Positions 1-8,540 of a DNA stretch of 16,277 bases are shown piece after piece; positions within the stretch are counted from its first letter, which is position 1; each line of letters opens with the position of its first letter. A program made the position numbers and the translations under genes. Source of the stretch: an uncultured Saprospiraceae bacterium (GTDB lineage Bacteria; Bacteroidota; Bacteroidia; Chitinophagales; Saprospiraceae). The stretch is taken from contig CALGLY010000625.1 in NCBI GenBank assembly GCA_937959095.1, forward strand, positions 1-16,277. Direction: 5' to 3'. The notes below the pieces were generated by a model that was not told the DNA's origin, searched no databases, and worked only from the letters and a program-made list of their open reading frames with translations.

Positions 1-904
1 AGGATATTGGGAAAATCGCTAGACATAATGCACTTGTTGCCTTCAAATAGAGATTCTGTTGTTTTGGAAAGTCTTTTCCTACTTTTGACATTACAGGAAA
101 AAGCACATTAGAAATTTGGGTCTTCACCGCAGAAAGTGGCTTTAGTAAAAATTTATAAGCTATACTATAGTAGCCTAATGATACACTTCCCATGTACTTT
201 CCTACTAATACATTATCGAGTTGGCGCGTCCAATAAGCAAAAATCTTACTCCCTGCTAAGTTTAAACTAAAGCTCAAGAAACTTTTTACTTCCTTCCAGT
301 TGAAAATCAGTTTAGGAGTCCAACGATAGAAATACCAAACTGCAATCAAGGTCACCAAAGCTGCTATTATTGACTTAAATACTAATGCCCAAACACCCGC
401 ACCACCAAAAGCTAAAACCACCGCAACTACTCCTGCTATAATCGTAGCAAACATATTTGCAATCGCAATTTGCTTAAATGCTAATTTTTTCCGAAGTAAG
501 GCACTATGCGTGGTAACAATAGAGGTAATGATAAAATTCAGACTAGCAACTTGAAGTAAAATTTCAAGTTTTGGTTGTTCAAAACTTCTGGCAATCATTG
601 GGGCAAAGACAACAGTAATTGTCCCAAAGAAAAACCCCATAAGGATATTCATCCAAAATATAGAAGATCTTTGTTCTTCGGTTATATCCAACCTCTGGAT
701 TAAAGCTTCTCCTAATCCAATATCTTTAAGTAATTTTCCAAATCCTATCACTGCGACGACGAGTGCCATCAAGCCAAAATCAGAAGGATCAAGCAGACGC
801 GCCAAAAGAATACTAATGATATATCCGCTAATTTGATTAATAACACTTGAAAAAGCATTCCAAGAAACCCCAGATAGGGCTTTCTGTTTAAGAGTTCTTG
901 CCAA
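1..904 (-). CDS. Wzx-type polysaccharide flippase (partial, 3' end outside window)
   Basis: This reading frame is open for 301 codons and runs off the left edge, so the C-terminus is missing. The translation begins MARTLKQKALSGVSWNAFSS and continues with ISILLARLLDPSDFGLMAL and GLGEALIQR, which is the N-terminal signature of the WzxC/TuaB-like branch of the MOP (polysaccharide flippase) superfamily. Several hydrophobic membrane segments follow, for example around residues 25-55, 83-105, 115-130 and 145-190. Members move undecaprenyl-linked repeat units across the inner membrane. The start is TTG at 904: an in-frame TAA lies directly before it, and the first in-frame ATG would remove the conserved N-terminus. 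It sits 22 bp after the UDP-sugar dehydrogenase gene with no terminator between, so it is the last gene of the polycistron seen here. Family assignment is strong; the exact substrate is unknown. Confidence 0.88.
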   Translation of the reverse strand, partial: MARTLKQKALSGVSWNAFSSVINQISGYIISILLARLLDPSDFGLMALVVAVIGFGKLLKDIGLGEALIQRLDITEEQRSSIFWMNILMGFFFGTITVVFAPMIARSFEQPKLEILLQVASLNFIITSIVTTHSALLRKKLAFKQIAIANMFATIIAGVVAVVLAFGGAGVWALVFKSIIAALVTLIAVWYFYRWTPKLIFNWKEVKSFLSFSLNLAGSKIFAYWTRQLDNVLVGKYMGSVSLGYYSIAYKFLLKPLSAVKTQISNVLFPVMSKVGKDFPKQQNLYLKATSALCLAIFPIS

Positions 905-926
905 TTATTTGATTAAAAATACGTAA

Positions 927-2219
927 TCACAACCTCCATAATGCAAAATTGCATAGAGTTGTAATATCGTAAAGTTTTTTTAAATCCATCACAACTGCTC
1001 GTTCTGTGGTGATAGTTTGAAAATACGCTGTATCATAGCTCTTGTAGACAGTATGTCCAACCGCTATTATAACTCCGTCATAATTTTTGTTTACATTTTC
1101 CTTTAGCACTAGTCCATATTCTGCTTCTACTTCTATTCCATCCGCATAAGGGTCGGTTATATCAACACTAATAGAAAAATCCATAAGCTCCCGCACCAAA
1201 TCTGCCACTTTAGAATTACGAATATCTGACACATTTTCCTTAAAGGTAATCCCCATCACTAACACCTTGCATTCGCTTGGATTTTCACCTTGTTCCAAGA
1301 GCATTTGCACCATTTTTTTCGCCACAAAAGCAGGCATATAATCATTAACTCGACGGCCTGCTGCAATCACTTCAGGTTCAATACCTAGTTTACGAGCTTT
1401 ATGAAGCAAATAATAAGGATCTACTCCGATACAGTGCCCACCAACTAAACCAGGGTGAAATTTTAAAAAATTCCACTTTGTGCCTGCCGCAGCGAGTACT
1501 TCGTGGGTATCAATACCCATTTTGTCAAACACGATAGCGAGTTCATTCATCAAAGAAATATTGAGATCACGCTGTGTGTTTTCAATTACTTTCGCTGCTT
1601 CTGCTACTTTTATACTGGGTGCTTCGTGGATATCTGCTTCAATAATTTGCCTATATACAGCAGCGACTTCCTTTAAGCTTTCCTCATCGTAGCCCGATAC
1701 AATTTTAGGTATGGTACGAAGAGTGCGGACTTTATCGCCTGGAACAATTCGTTCTGGGGAATACCCTATTTTAAAATCTTGTCCTATCTGGAGTCCCGAA
1801 TATTTTTCTAAAATAGGTAAACAATCTTCTTCTGTACAGCCTGGATAAACCGTAGATTCATAAACCACATAATCCCCCTGCTTCAATACTTTCCCTATGT
1901 TTTCGGAAGCACGTTCCAGTAGAGTTAAATCAGGTACTTTATGTTCATCTACATCGGTAGGTACGCTGATAATATGAAAATGAGCCGATTTTAAATCTTC
2001 GGCATTACTTGTAAATTGAATATCTGTACCCTCAAATGCAGTTACCTCCAATTCTTTAGAAGGATCTATCTGCTCTTGCATTTGTTGTATACGAGCCTCG
2101 TTAATATCAAAACCGATAACGCTAAAATGCTTTGCTAGCTCTAAAGCTAAAGGTAAACCCACATAGCCCAAGCCTGTTACCGAAATCTTTTTATCTTTAT
2201 TTAAAAGCTCTTTATACAC
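927..2219 (-). CDS. wbpA: UDP-N-acetylhexosamine 6-dehydrogenase (WbpA/WbpO/TviB family)
   Basis: A 430-residue nucleotide-sugar dehydrogenase that oxidises C6 of a UDP-HexNAc to the uronic acid using two NAD+. Visible landmarks are the Rossmann motif GLGYVG (residues 16-21), SPERIVPGD (154-162), AAKVIEN with the conserved Lys210 and Asn214, and the catalytic-cysteine motif GGHCIGVDPYY with Cys263. GITFKEN (323-329) lies in the UDP-binding C-terminal domain, and the protein ends in the family-typical WRL. The start is GTG at 2219 with an in-frame TAA immediately upstream; it overlaps the 3' end of the deacetylase-like gene by 8 bp, which suggests translational coupling. WbpB, WbpD and WbpE homologs lie just upstream, so UDP-GlcNAc to UDP-GlcNAcA is the likely reaction. 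UDP-GalNAc cannot be excluded from sequence alone. Confidence 0.9.
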   Translation of the reverse strand: MYKELLNKDKKISVTGLGYVGLPLALELAKHFSVIGFDINEARIQQMQEQIDPSKELEVTAFEGTDIQFTSNAEDLKSAHFHIISVPTDVDEHKVPDLTLLERASENIGKVLKQGDYVVYESTVYPGCTEEDCLPILEKYSGLQIGQDFKIGYSPERIVPGDKVRTLRTIPKIVSGYDEESLKEVAAVYRQIIEADIHEAPSIKVAEAAKVIENTQRDLNISLMNELAIVFDKMGIDTHEVLAAAGTKWNFLKFHPGLVGGHCIGVDPYYLLHKARKLGIEPEVIAAGRRVNDYMPAFVAKKMVQMLLEQGENPSECKVLVMGITFKENVSDIRNSKVADLVRELMDFSISVDITDPYADGIEVEAEYGLVLKENVNKNYDGVIIAVGHTVYKSYDTAYFQTITTERAVVMDLKKLYDITTLCNFALWRL

Positions 2220-3522
2220 TTATCATTCTTTCATATACTCCTCGATATGCCTCCCATTCGTGCAAACTCAAAGAAGAATTATGCCAAAGTAACACCAATT
2301 CACCATTATAATTTTGCACTGTAGTTTTCAAGGCTTGGAGCTGTTGTTCGCTTTCTGATACACTTGCTTTCTGATACTGTACTAAACTTACTTCCATCGC
2401 CAATAGCGGGCGTTCTACTAAATTCAGTTCTTTACGCTCCGCTACATCAAATACAGGAAAAGGATAACATACCCCACAGCGAAAGCCAATCTGTTCAGGA
2501 TAACTCAGAGTACTATCCCAAGCCATCTTATGTTCTTCCCAGATTTGCCAAGTGGTAGGCATTTCAAAGCGGAGAAAATGCTGTCGCCCACTAGTGATGC
2601 GCTGTGGTGAAACAGCTTGTAAAGCATCCAATTCCAGTCCGAATTGCTTACTATCCTGATAGGCATTATAGGAAGGATGAAAGCCAATATTATGCCCTCG
2701 CACATCTATCTCTTTCAGTAAATCCTGAATAAGTGGATGCTTGATTTCATAGTGATTATCCTTATCCGAAGTGCCGCCACTCATAAAAAAGAAGTGCGAT
2801 TGTATGTTATTTTCTTCAGATAAAGTCATCAAATAATCGAAAGTATTGAAAGGATCAGTATTGTTAAGTACGTGTTGTGCGAGGGTTTTAAATTCTTTTA
2901 TTGATTTTCGCTTTAGTAAACTTCCAGTTAAAGAACGGAGTTTATCTCTCTTGTTCCACCAAAGACGTGGTAAATCTACATCGTGTGTTGGGATGGTTTT
3001 GAACTGCCATTGTTTGCGTTGCTGTTCTATTCCTAGATACTGTAGCATTTCCCATAGCAACTCCACATATTCATTCACTATCGGACGATGCAGAAAATTA
3101 TGCTGATAGGCGACCGATGTGCTTGCAGAAAATCGCTTGTGTGTATCGCGCTCTTTTTTTACATATTCTTCCCAACGAGAAAGCATAAAAAAAGCTGAAC
3201 CAAACACCTCTATATCACAAGTAATTATTTTTTCTGACCATGCTATATTTGGCTGCCCATAAAGAACAATTATATTAAAATTCTGCTCTTTATATTGACT
3301 AACCTTTGGTAAATACTGGGGTTTTAAATAAGTTTCTTTTTCGTCTTTTGGAAAAAAATCGCTTCGGAAAATAAGTTGCTTACCGCCCCACTCTATTTTG
3401 TAGGGATAGATAGCATGTTCGTCTATTTGAAGCGAATACGAAAGTCCTAAAAACTGCTTGAAGAGTACTGCTACGATATAGCTGCGCTCGCGGGCATAGT
3501 TTTTAGCTATCGTTATCGTCAA
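2212..3522 (-). CDS. polysaccharide deacetylase-like protein (DUF7033/NodB-like)
   Basis: A 436-residue protein whose N-terminal half (about 1-170) looks like the DUF7033-type domain. Its C-terminal half has the layout of a NodB-homology (CE4-like) deacetylase. Motifs are THDVD (179-183, the expected metal and catalytic Asp pair), RGHNIGFHPSY (275-285, a metal-His region), SGRQHFLR (311-318), LSYPEQIGFRCG (339-350) and LLWHNSS (411-417). No signal peptide is visible, so it is probably cytoplasmic and acts on a nucleotide sugar, a lipid-linked intermediate or another soluble substrate. The start is TTG at 3522, overlapping the stop of the dehydrogenase gene as TTGA; a TAA lies upstream in frame. 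It sits between the wbpB and wbpA homologs and is co-transcribed with them. Fold assignment is fairly safe; whether it removes an N-acetyl group in this pathway is inference. Confidence 0.75.
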   Translation of the reverse strand: MTITIAKNYARERSYIVAVLFKQFLGLSYSLQIDEHAIYPYKIEWGGKQLIFRSDFFPKDEKETYLKPQYLPKVSQYKEQNFNIIVLYGQPNIAWSEKIITCDIEVFGSAFFMLSRWEEYVKKERDTHKRFSASTSVAYQHNFLHRPIVNEYVELLWEMLQYLGIEQQRKQWQFKTIPTHDVDLPRLWWNKRDKLRSLTGSLLKRKSIKEFKTLAQHVLNNTDPFNTFDYLMTLSEENNIQSHFFFMSGGTSDKDNHYEIKHPLIQDLLKEIDVRGHNIGFHPSYNAYQDSKQFGLELDALQAVSPQRITSGRQHFLRFEMPTTWQIWEEHKMAWDSTLSYPEQIGFRCGVCYPFPVFDVAERKELNLVERPLLAMEVSLVQYQKASVSESEQQLQALKTTVQNYNGELVLLWHNSSLSLHEWEAYRGVYERMISV

Positions 3523-4484
3523 TGCTCGAACGGATGTTTATCTAAAGGCTTGCCAGCCAAAGGATGATAGTCGCCCACTAGTCCCAATCGTTCAGCCTGT
3601 CGAATATCATGTGCCAATTGAATCGCCTGCTTACTTTCTGCAATTCGAAACCCCTTTCCTTTTAGCACTTCTTCATAACTACATGTATGCAAATCCGCAA
3701 AGCCATCTGAAAATTCAAACTCTTCTCCATCAATTTGCAAACTACGATAGGTGCGTTTACCTGCTGCTTGAAGGTTTTCAGGTATCAATTTGCTATTGAT
3801 ACTTAAAAACCAACGTACTCGCGCACCTTCTAATTCTAGGTAGCCTGCTGCCCTATCGTGTGTATGAAGATGGACTGTATTACTTTTTACTGCACCAAAA
3901 ATCCAAATAAGCATATCAAAGAAATGAATGCCGATATTGGTTGTAATGCCTCCTGACTTTGCCGCTTCGCCTTTCCAACTCGCATAATACCAACTACCGC
4001 GCGACGTAAGATAAGTCAGATCTATATCATATATTTTATTCTTACTTGCTTCGGCTATTTTTTCTTTTAACGCAATCACACTCGGATGCAAACGCAATTG
4101 TAAAATAGTATAAATAGCGCGTCCTGTTTCTTGTTCTTTATCTTCTAGGGCTTCAATGTTCCAAGGGTTCAGTACAAGAGGCTTTTCACAAATCACATCT
4201 GCACCTGCTCGTAATCCGAAACGAATGTGAGCGTCGTGCAGATAATTTGGCGAACAGACACTTACGAAATCTAAAGTATTACCTGCTCGCTGCAATTTAT
4301 CTATATGCCTATCAAAACGTTCAAACTCTGTGAAGAAAGCCGCTTCTGGAAAGTAGCTATCTATAATGCCTACGGAATCTGACTTATCTAAAGCTGCAAG
4401 TAATTCGTTATTCGTTTCCTTGATAGCTTTCATATGACGAGGCGCAACATAGCCCGCAGCTCCTATCAATGCAAAATTCTTCAT
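3519..4484 (-). CDS. wbpB: UDP-N-acetyl-glucosaminuronate 3-dehydrogenase (WlbA/WbpB)
   Basis: A 321-residue Gfo/Idh/MocA-family oxidoreductase. The N-terminal Rossmann segment [14 protein letters not shown] (8-21) is characteristic of the WlbA/WbpB group. [13 protein letters not shown] (74-86), CEKPLVLNP with the catalytic Lys101, and [13 protein letters not shown] (178-190, active-site His187) complete the family pattern. WlbA enzymes oxidise the 3-hydroxyl of UDP-GlcNAcA with NAD+, and in characterised systems the reaction is coupled to regeneration of NAD+ and to the next transamination. Gene order supports this: the aminotransferase (WbpE-like) and N-acetyltransferase (WbpD-like) genes are immediately upstream. 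It starts with ATG that overlaps the acetyltransferase stop as ATGA, so expression is probably coupled. Confidence 0.9.
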   Translation of the reverse strand: MKNFALIGAAGYVAPRHMKAIKETNNELLAALDKSDSVGIIDSYFPEAAFFTEFERFDRHIDKLQRAGNTLDFVSVCSPNYLHDAHIRFGLRAGADVICEKPLVLNPWNIEALEDKEQETGRAIYTILQLRLHPSVIALKEKIAEASKNKIYDIDLTYLTSRGSWYYASWKGEAAKSGGITTNIGIHFFDMLIWIFGAVKSNTVHLHTHDRAAGYLELEGARVRWFLSINSKLIPENLQAAGKRTYRSLQIDGEEFEFSDGFADLHTCSYEEVLKGKGFRIAESKQAIQLAHDIRQAERLGLVGDYHPLAGKPLDKHPFEH

Positions 4485-5062
4485 GGAGCTATGATTGAAA
4501 CCTTGCCATCAACCAATTGATACTGTTCATTAGTATCTGGACAATTTGCAATTCCATTATCATCAAAGTTCAATCTTTCGCCATGCCGACTCATCCAAGC
4601 TATTTGCTTTGCTGGATTTCCTACTACTAGCGCGTAATTCGATACATCTTTCGTCACCACCGTACCTGCGCCTATAAAGGCATATTCGCCGATAGTGTTT
4701 CCACAAATAATCGTTGCATTTGCACCTATTGTCGTGCCTTTCTTCACTAGTGTTTGCTTATATTCATGCTTGCGACTCACGGAACTCCTTGGATTTATTA
4801 CATTCGTAAAAACCATAGAAGGCCCAAGAAAAACATCGTCTTCACAAATTACACCTTCGTATATCGAGACATTATTTTGCACTTTCACATTATTACCTAA
4901 CACCACTTTGGAAGCTACAAATACATTTTGTCCTAAACTGCACTCCTTACCTATTTCAGCATTCGGCATAATGTGGCAGAAATGCCAAACTTTAGTGCCT
5001 TCACCAATTTTGCAAGGCGTATCTATAATAGCAGTTGGATGTGCGTAGAAGTTAGGGTTCAA
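4481..5062 (-). CDS. wbpD: UDP-2-acetamido-3-amino-glucuronate N-acetyltransferase (WbpD/WlbB)
   Basis: A 193-residue left-handed beta-helix acyltransferase that uses acetyl-CoA to acetylate the 3-amino group of UDP-GlcNAc(3N)A. Hexapeptide repeats run from about residue 8 to 150 (for example [49 protein letters not shown]). The C-terminal signature [17 protein letters not shown] (148-164) is typical of the WbpD/WlbB group. The length matches the family. The start is TTG at 5062, two bases after the stop of the aminotransferase gene; no ATG lies near enough and an in-frame TAA is just upstream. The gene sits between the WbpE-like and WbpB-like genes, as expected of one biosynthetic cassette. 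Confidence 0.9.
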   Translation of the reverse strand: MNPNFYAHPTAIIDTPCKIGEGTKVWHFCHIMPNAEIGKECSLGQNVFVASKVVLGNNVKVQNNVSIYEGVICEDDVFLGPSMVFTNVINPRSSVSRKHEYKQTLVKKGTTIGANATIICGNTIGEYAFIGAGTVVTKDVSNYALVVGNPAKQIAWMSRHGERLNFDDNGIANCPDTNEQYQLVDGKVSIIAP

Positions 5063-5064
5063 TA

Positions 5065-6189
5065 CTATGCTTTAAAGAAATCTACCACACTCCCTGCAAT
5101 ATAATCCAGCAACTCCTTATCCAATTCGCTGTGCATCGGTAAGGAAAGTACCTCTTGGCAGAGTACTTCTGTATTTGGTAATCCTTGATTTTGATCGAAA
5201 TAATGCTGATACGCCTTCTGCCGATACAATGGAACGGGATAATAAATACCCGTCGGGATGCCTCGTTCTTTCAAAAAGGTTTGCAAAGCATCGCGCCGCC
5301 CATTTTTTACACGCAATGTATATTGATGAAAAACATGCGTAGAATGCTTCGCCTGAAATGGAATTTGTAAAGTCGCTATATTTTTAAAAGCAGCATCGTA
5401 ATACGCAGCTGCCTTTTGGCGCGCTGCATTATATTGGTCAAGTCGCTTTAATTTTATATCTAACACGACAGCTTGCAAGGCATCTAAGCGCGAATTGACT
5501 CCAATACTATCATGGTAATAACGTCTTGATTGTCCATGATTGGCAATCATACGAATTTTAGCATCTAGTTCTTCACTATTCGTGAAGATAGCGCCACCAT
5601 CGCCGTAGCAACCTAGGTTTTTAGAAGGGAAAAAAGACGTACATCCAATATCACCTATTGTTCCTGCTTTTTGATGTCCATTATAAACTGCTCCTATTGC
5701 TTGTGCATTATCTTCTATTACTGGAATTTTCAGCCCTTTTGCCAAATCCATTATTGGCTGCATATCGGTGCTCTGTCCAAATAAATGTACAGGTACAATC
5801 GCCTTCGTCTTTTCAGTAATCGCTGCTGCCACTAAATCGCCATTGACATTAAAACTGTCCAACTCAACATCAATCATAATAGGTTTTAGTCCTAATAGTG
5901 CAATTACTTCTGCCGTAGCGACATAAGTGAAGGATGGCACTATCACTTCATCCCCTGCTTGCAAGTCCAATGCCATTAGTGCAACTTGCAGAGCGTCCGT
6001 TCCATTGGCACACCCAATGACATGTTTCGCTCCTAAGTAATTAGCTAAGTTAGTTTCAAAAGCAGCTACTCTTGGCCCTTTTATAAACTGTGCTGATGCT
6101 ACTACTTCTTGCATTGCAGCATCTACTTCGCTTTTTATATCTTGATATTGGCTGATTAAATCAACCATTTGAATCGTTCTTTTCAGCAT
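5065..6189 (-). CDS. wbpE: PLP-dependent UDP-3-keto-sugar aminotransferase (WbpE/WlbC, DegT/DnrJ/EryC1)
   Basis: A 374-residue sugar aminotransferase of fold type I. Landmarks are [19 protein letters not shown] at the N-terminus, the cofactor-contact region [13 protein letters not shown] (59-71), [11 protein letters not shown] (84-94), [10 protein letters not shown] (158-167) and [15 protein letters not shown] with the Schiff-base Lys190. [10 protein letters not shown] (232-241) and [11 protein letters not shown] (311-321) follow. It should transfer an amino group from glutamate to the 3-keto sugar made by the WlbA-like enzyme. The frame is open further upstream, but I chose ATG at 6189: it follows the preceding stop by four bases and gives the normal N-terminus, whereas longer starts would overlap the upstream gene by up to about 200 bp with unrelated residues. 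Confidence 0.92.
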   Translation of the reverse strand: MLKRTIQMVDLISQYQDIKSEVDAAMQEVVASAQFIKGPRVAAFETNLANYLGAKHVIGCANGTDALQVALMALDLQAGDEVIVPSFTYVATAEVIALLGLKPIMIDVELDSFNVNGDLVAAAITEKTKAIVPVHLFGQSTDMQPIMDLAKGLKIPVIEDNAQAIGAVYNGHQKAGTIGDIGCTSFFPSKNLGCYGDGGAIFTNSEELDAKIRMIANHGQSRRYYHDSIGVNSRLDALQAVVLDIKLKRLDQYNAARQKAAAYYDAAFKNIATLQIPFQAKHSTHVFHQYTLRVKNGRRDALQTFLKERGIPTGIYYPVPLYRQKAYQHYFDQNQGLPNTEVLCQEVLSLPMHSELDKELLDYIAGSVVDFFKA

Positions 6190-6193
6190 AAAT

Positions 6194-7237
6194 TTATTGC
6201 TGCACCTTATAATAAGGCTTGATGTATTGATGCGCTTTTTTGCCAAGTGCATCGGGGAACAAATAGATAAAGTCCCAAATTGATTTGTGAATAAGGTCTT
6301 TCGTAAATTTTGGGAGGTGTGGAATTTGAGAACGATAAACCGCTTTTCGAATAGCTGCTCTATCAATCGGTTTATCATAGCCCAATAATCGGTCGGCAAA
6401 TTCCTTTTGTTCGGTCGTAATCGTTACTTGTCCATCTTCTGGAAATTTGTAGAGTCGCTGCACATAATCGTACCACTTAAATCCGAAAGCTTCTGTAAAT
6501 TCAAATTTTCCAGAAGGAAATTTCTGAATTGTGTCAGGCGACTGATTATCTAGTTCTGCGCGTTTGCCATACATAAAAAAAGGAATTCCCATCTCGATAG
6601 CATAAGGCAAATAAGAACCAAATTCATTAGAGGTCGCATATTTGGAACTGGATAAAATATCATAAAAGCGCTGCACAAATTTTTGGCTCGTAAAGTAGCC
6701 TGCCGTCACAACCTCCAAGCCCATTTCTTCAAATACTTGATGCCTTCCTCGTGCCACATCGAGCCAGTATACACAGATGCGAACTGGCTGAAATTCCTCA
6801 GGTAATGCCAGCAAAGATTCGGCATATTCTTCCCAGCCACCTTTTATATCCACTCCAAAAATAGAATGAATCGGGAAGGCTACTGTTCCTTTTCTATCCG
6901 CTTTTGGTTCTATTTGGTTCATTTCGCGATAGCGCGGAAATAATGCACCTGTAGCATGCACGGGTTTTGTAGTGACTTTTTGAAAGACTTCTTTCATTTC
7001 TTCATTGGTCACGAACACTGCCGCATTATTTTTATAGGTGTATTCCTCTATTTTCTTATTCGGTTCGGGAAGATTAATACCATGATCGAGGTGAAAGCTC
7101 GTAATAAGCGTTTTGGGCAACTCAAAATATTCTAGAAAGATATCGCGCATGCCATATAGGTATGCCGAATTCATACGAAGCTTTTTATTGGATAACCCTG
7201 CTTCTATTTCGTCGTATATTTCTTTGGAGATTGGCAC
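6194..7237 (-). CDS. putative GT-B-like glycosyltransferase, possibly for a CMP-activated nonulosonate
   Basis: I do not recognise this 347-residue protein as a named family. Its segment order resembles GT-B glycosyltransferases of bacterial surface glycans: a His/Gly loop HLDHGINLP (49-57), VFVTNEEMKEVFQ (74-86), a GALFPRYRE segment (97-105) where such enzymes often carry a GNPRxD-like turn, VAFPIHSIFG (119-128) at the start of a second domain, and SNEFGSYLPYAIEMGIPFF (203-221) resembling the donor-site Gly-Ser/Glu loop. A basic, aromatic C-terminus (about 296-347) may contact membrane. It lies directly downstream of the CMP-sugar synthetase fusion, four bases away, which suggests use of that donor. 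The start is GTG at 7237; an in-frame TAG just upstream leaves no earlier option. Function is inference. Confidence 0.55.
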   Translation of the reverse strand: MPISKEIYDEIEAGLSNKKLRMNSAYLYGMRDIFLEYFELPKTLITSFHLDHGINLPEPNKKIEEYTYKNNAAVFVTNEEMKEVFQKVTTKPVHATGALFPRYREMNQIEPKADRKGTVAFPIHSIFGVDIKGGWEEYAESLLALPEEFQPVRICVYWLDVARGRHQVFEEMGLEVVTAGYFTSQKFVQRFYDILSSSKYATSNEFGSYLPYAIEMGIPFFMYGKRAELDNQSPDTIQKFPSGKFEFTEAFGFKWYDYVQRLYKFPEDGQVTITTEQKEFADRLLGYDKPIDRAAIRKAVYRSQIPHLPKFTKDLIHKSIWDFIYLFPDALGKKAHQYIKPYYKVQQ

Positions 7238-7241
7238 TCTT

Positions 7242-8411
7242 TTATGCTATGTCAGCGTTAAGTACGGTTTCAAAAAACTCTCTCACCACACCTTCTCCTC
7301 CATTTCGTTCTAGCTGCATGATACCTTTTATCGCCTTAATTTTCGGGAGGGCATTCATCGGGCAAGCAGCAAAACCTACCTGCTCCAAAGCTTCTTTACA
7401 GTTGATGTCATCCCCGATATAAGCGACCTCTTCAAGCGTGATTTGTTCTTGTTCGCACATCTGCTTTATCGCTTCCAATTTTCCGCCATGTGCTTTACCT
7501 TGAAATAGATAATCTACTTTGAGTTTCTTTGCACGCCGAGCAACCATTTGAGTATCTTCGGAAGTGATAATCGCTATTTTGATGCCCCGTTCTCGCATCA
7601 ATTGGAACGCTTTGCCATCGTGTGTATTGAATTTTTTTAATTCATCCCCTTTCTCCGAATAATACATTCCGGCATCCGTCAGCACACCATCTACATCACT
7701 AGCAAATAGTTTAATATTTGCTGCCGTTGGTGGGTTTTGTTCCCGATGCTTATGCGCCATAAGTGCCTCCCCGATAAGCCAATCTTCGGGCTCATCTAGT
7801 TCCAGCGCCGTATAATAAGGCATTTCGTATACGCTTATTTTTCCGCTTAGTCGGTTCTTATGCGCCACTATATTTTGGACACTATTGATATAAAACGCGC
7901 CATTTTCAAGCTGGAAGCCTTCAAAATCTTGTCGGCGTGGACGATTCTGATAATCGTAATTGTGAGGACTTCCATTTTTATTCCAAAGAAATCGCTTAAA
8001 CTCGACACAAGAAAGCAAAGAATCTGCATCGGATTCATCGAGTTGCTGCAAAGCTTCTTCAAAGTGCTGTGCTTGTGTGAAAGGCGAGGTCGCTTGAACG
8101 AGCATAAACTTATCCTCCGTTTTTAGACCAGCATATGCTATATATTCCAGCATTACCGACTCGGTAGAGGAAGCATCTTGTGCATTTTCAGCCGCTCGTC
8201 GATACACTTCGACCTTATCAAACTGAAAGTTTTTAGCACAATCGCTTATTTCATCACAGTCCGTAGCTACTATTATTTTATCTATCCCCTTGGCAGTTTG
8301 CAATGCGCTTAAATTCCAATAAATCAGCGGCTTTCCATGAAACAACTTGATGTTTTTCATCGGAATAGATTTGCTGCCACAACGGACGGGTAGAAAAGCG
8401 ATAGTAGACAA
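7242..8411 (-). CDS. neuA: CMP-nonulosonate synthetase fused to KdsC-like HAD phosphatase (NeuA-HAD)
   Basis: A 389-residue two-domain protein. Residues 1-225 form a cytidylyltransferase: the nucleotide-binding loop PVRCGSKSIPMKNIK (8-22), LVQATSPFTQ (104-113), RPRRQDFEGFQLENGAFYI (157-175) and LELDEPEDW (203-211). Residues 233-389 form a C0-type HAD phosphatase like KdsC: DVDGVLTD (239-246, nucleophile and acid Asp), IITSED (281-286), GGKLEAIKQM (309-318) and YIGDDINC (331-338). The first domain should activate a nonulosonic acid to its CMP form; the second suggests removal of a 9-phosphate. The start is TTG at 8411; upstream in frame there is no ATG or GTG before a TAG. It opens the compact downstream gene block after a 298-bp gap. 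Confidence 0.88.
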   Translation of the reverse strand: MSTIAFLPVRCGSKSIPMKNIKLFHGKPLIYWNLSALQTAKGIDKIIVATDCDEISDCAKNFQFDKVEVYRRAAENAQDASSTESVMLEYIAYAGLKTEDKFMLVQATSPFTQAQHFEEALQQLDESDADSLLSCVEFKRFLWNKNGSPHNYDYQNRPRRQDFEGFQLENGAFYINSVQNIVAHKNRLSGKISVYEMPYYTALELDEPEDWLIGEALMAHKHREQNPPTAANIKLFASDVDGVLTDAGMYYSEKGDELKKFNTHDGKAFQLMRERGIKIAIITSEDTQMVARRAKKLKVDYLFQGKAHGGKLEAIKQMCEQEQITLEEVAYIGDDINCKEALEQVGFAACPMNALPKIKAIKGIMQLERNGGEGVVREFFETVLNADIA

Positions 8412-8429
8412 TATTCTTATTAAATATGG

Positions 8430-8478
8430 TTCTCTGATAAACCCACCTGCTCTGCGAACGGGCTAGTTTGTCAGAGAA
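8430..8478. repeat. 13-bp-arm inverted repeat upstream of neuA
   Basis: TTCTCTGATAAAC at 8430-8442 and GTTTGTCAGAGAA at 8466-8478 are inverted copies with one difference. The mismatch would be a U-G pair in plus-strand RNA and a C-A mismatch in operon-sense RNA. The loop is 23 nt. The repeat ends 18 bp before the TTG start of neuA, so it could be a protein-binding dyad, a terminator or attenuator remnant, or an RNA hairpin affecting neuA translation. Confidence 0.6.
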
Positions 8479-8500
8479 TGTTAAATACTAAGGGCGCGTG

Positions 8501-8518
8501 TTGTTTATTGACAAACAA
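8501..8518. repeat. small 6-bp-arm dyad
   Basis: TTGTTT and AAACAA flank the six bases ATTGAC in the neuB-neuA gap. Such a short AT-rich dyad can occur by chance; it is listed because it lies between two larger inverted repeats in a gap that otherwise shows no gene. Confidence 0.3.
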
Positions 8519-8540
8519 AGCACCAAATGGATAATAGTTT

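Noticed and set aside
4695..5048. 117-codon plus-strand reading frame
   Set aside because: It is antisense to the hexapeptide-repeat gene wbpD; the regular repeats leave the opposite strand open by chance.
5065..6399. Longer start (444 residues) for the WbpE-like aminotransferase
   Set aside because: The extra 70 residues overlap the upstream gene by about 200 bp in another frame and resemble no aminotransferase N-terminus; ATG at 6189 gives the usual start four bases after the preceding stop.
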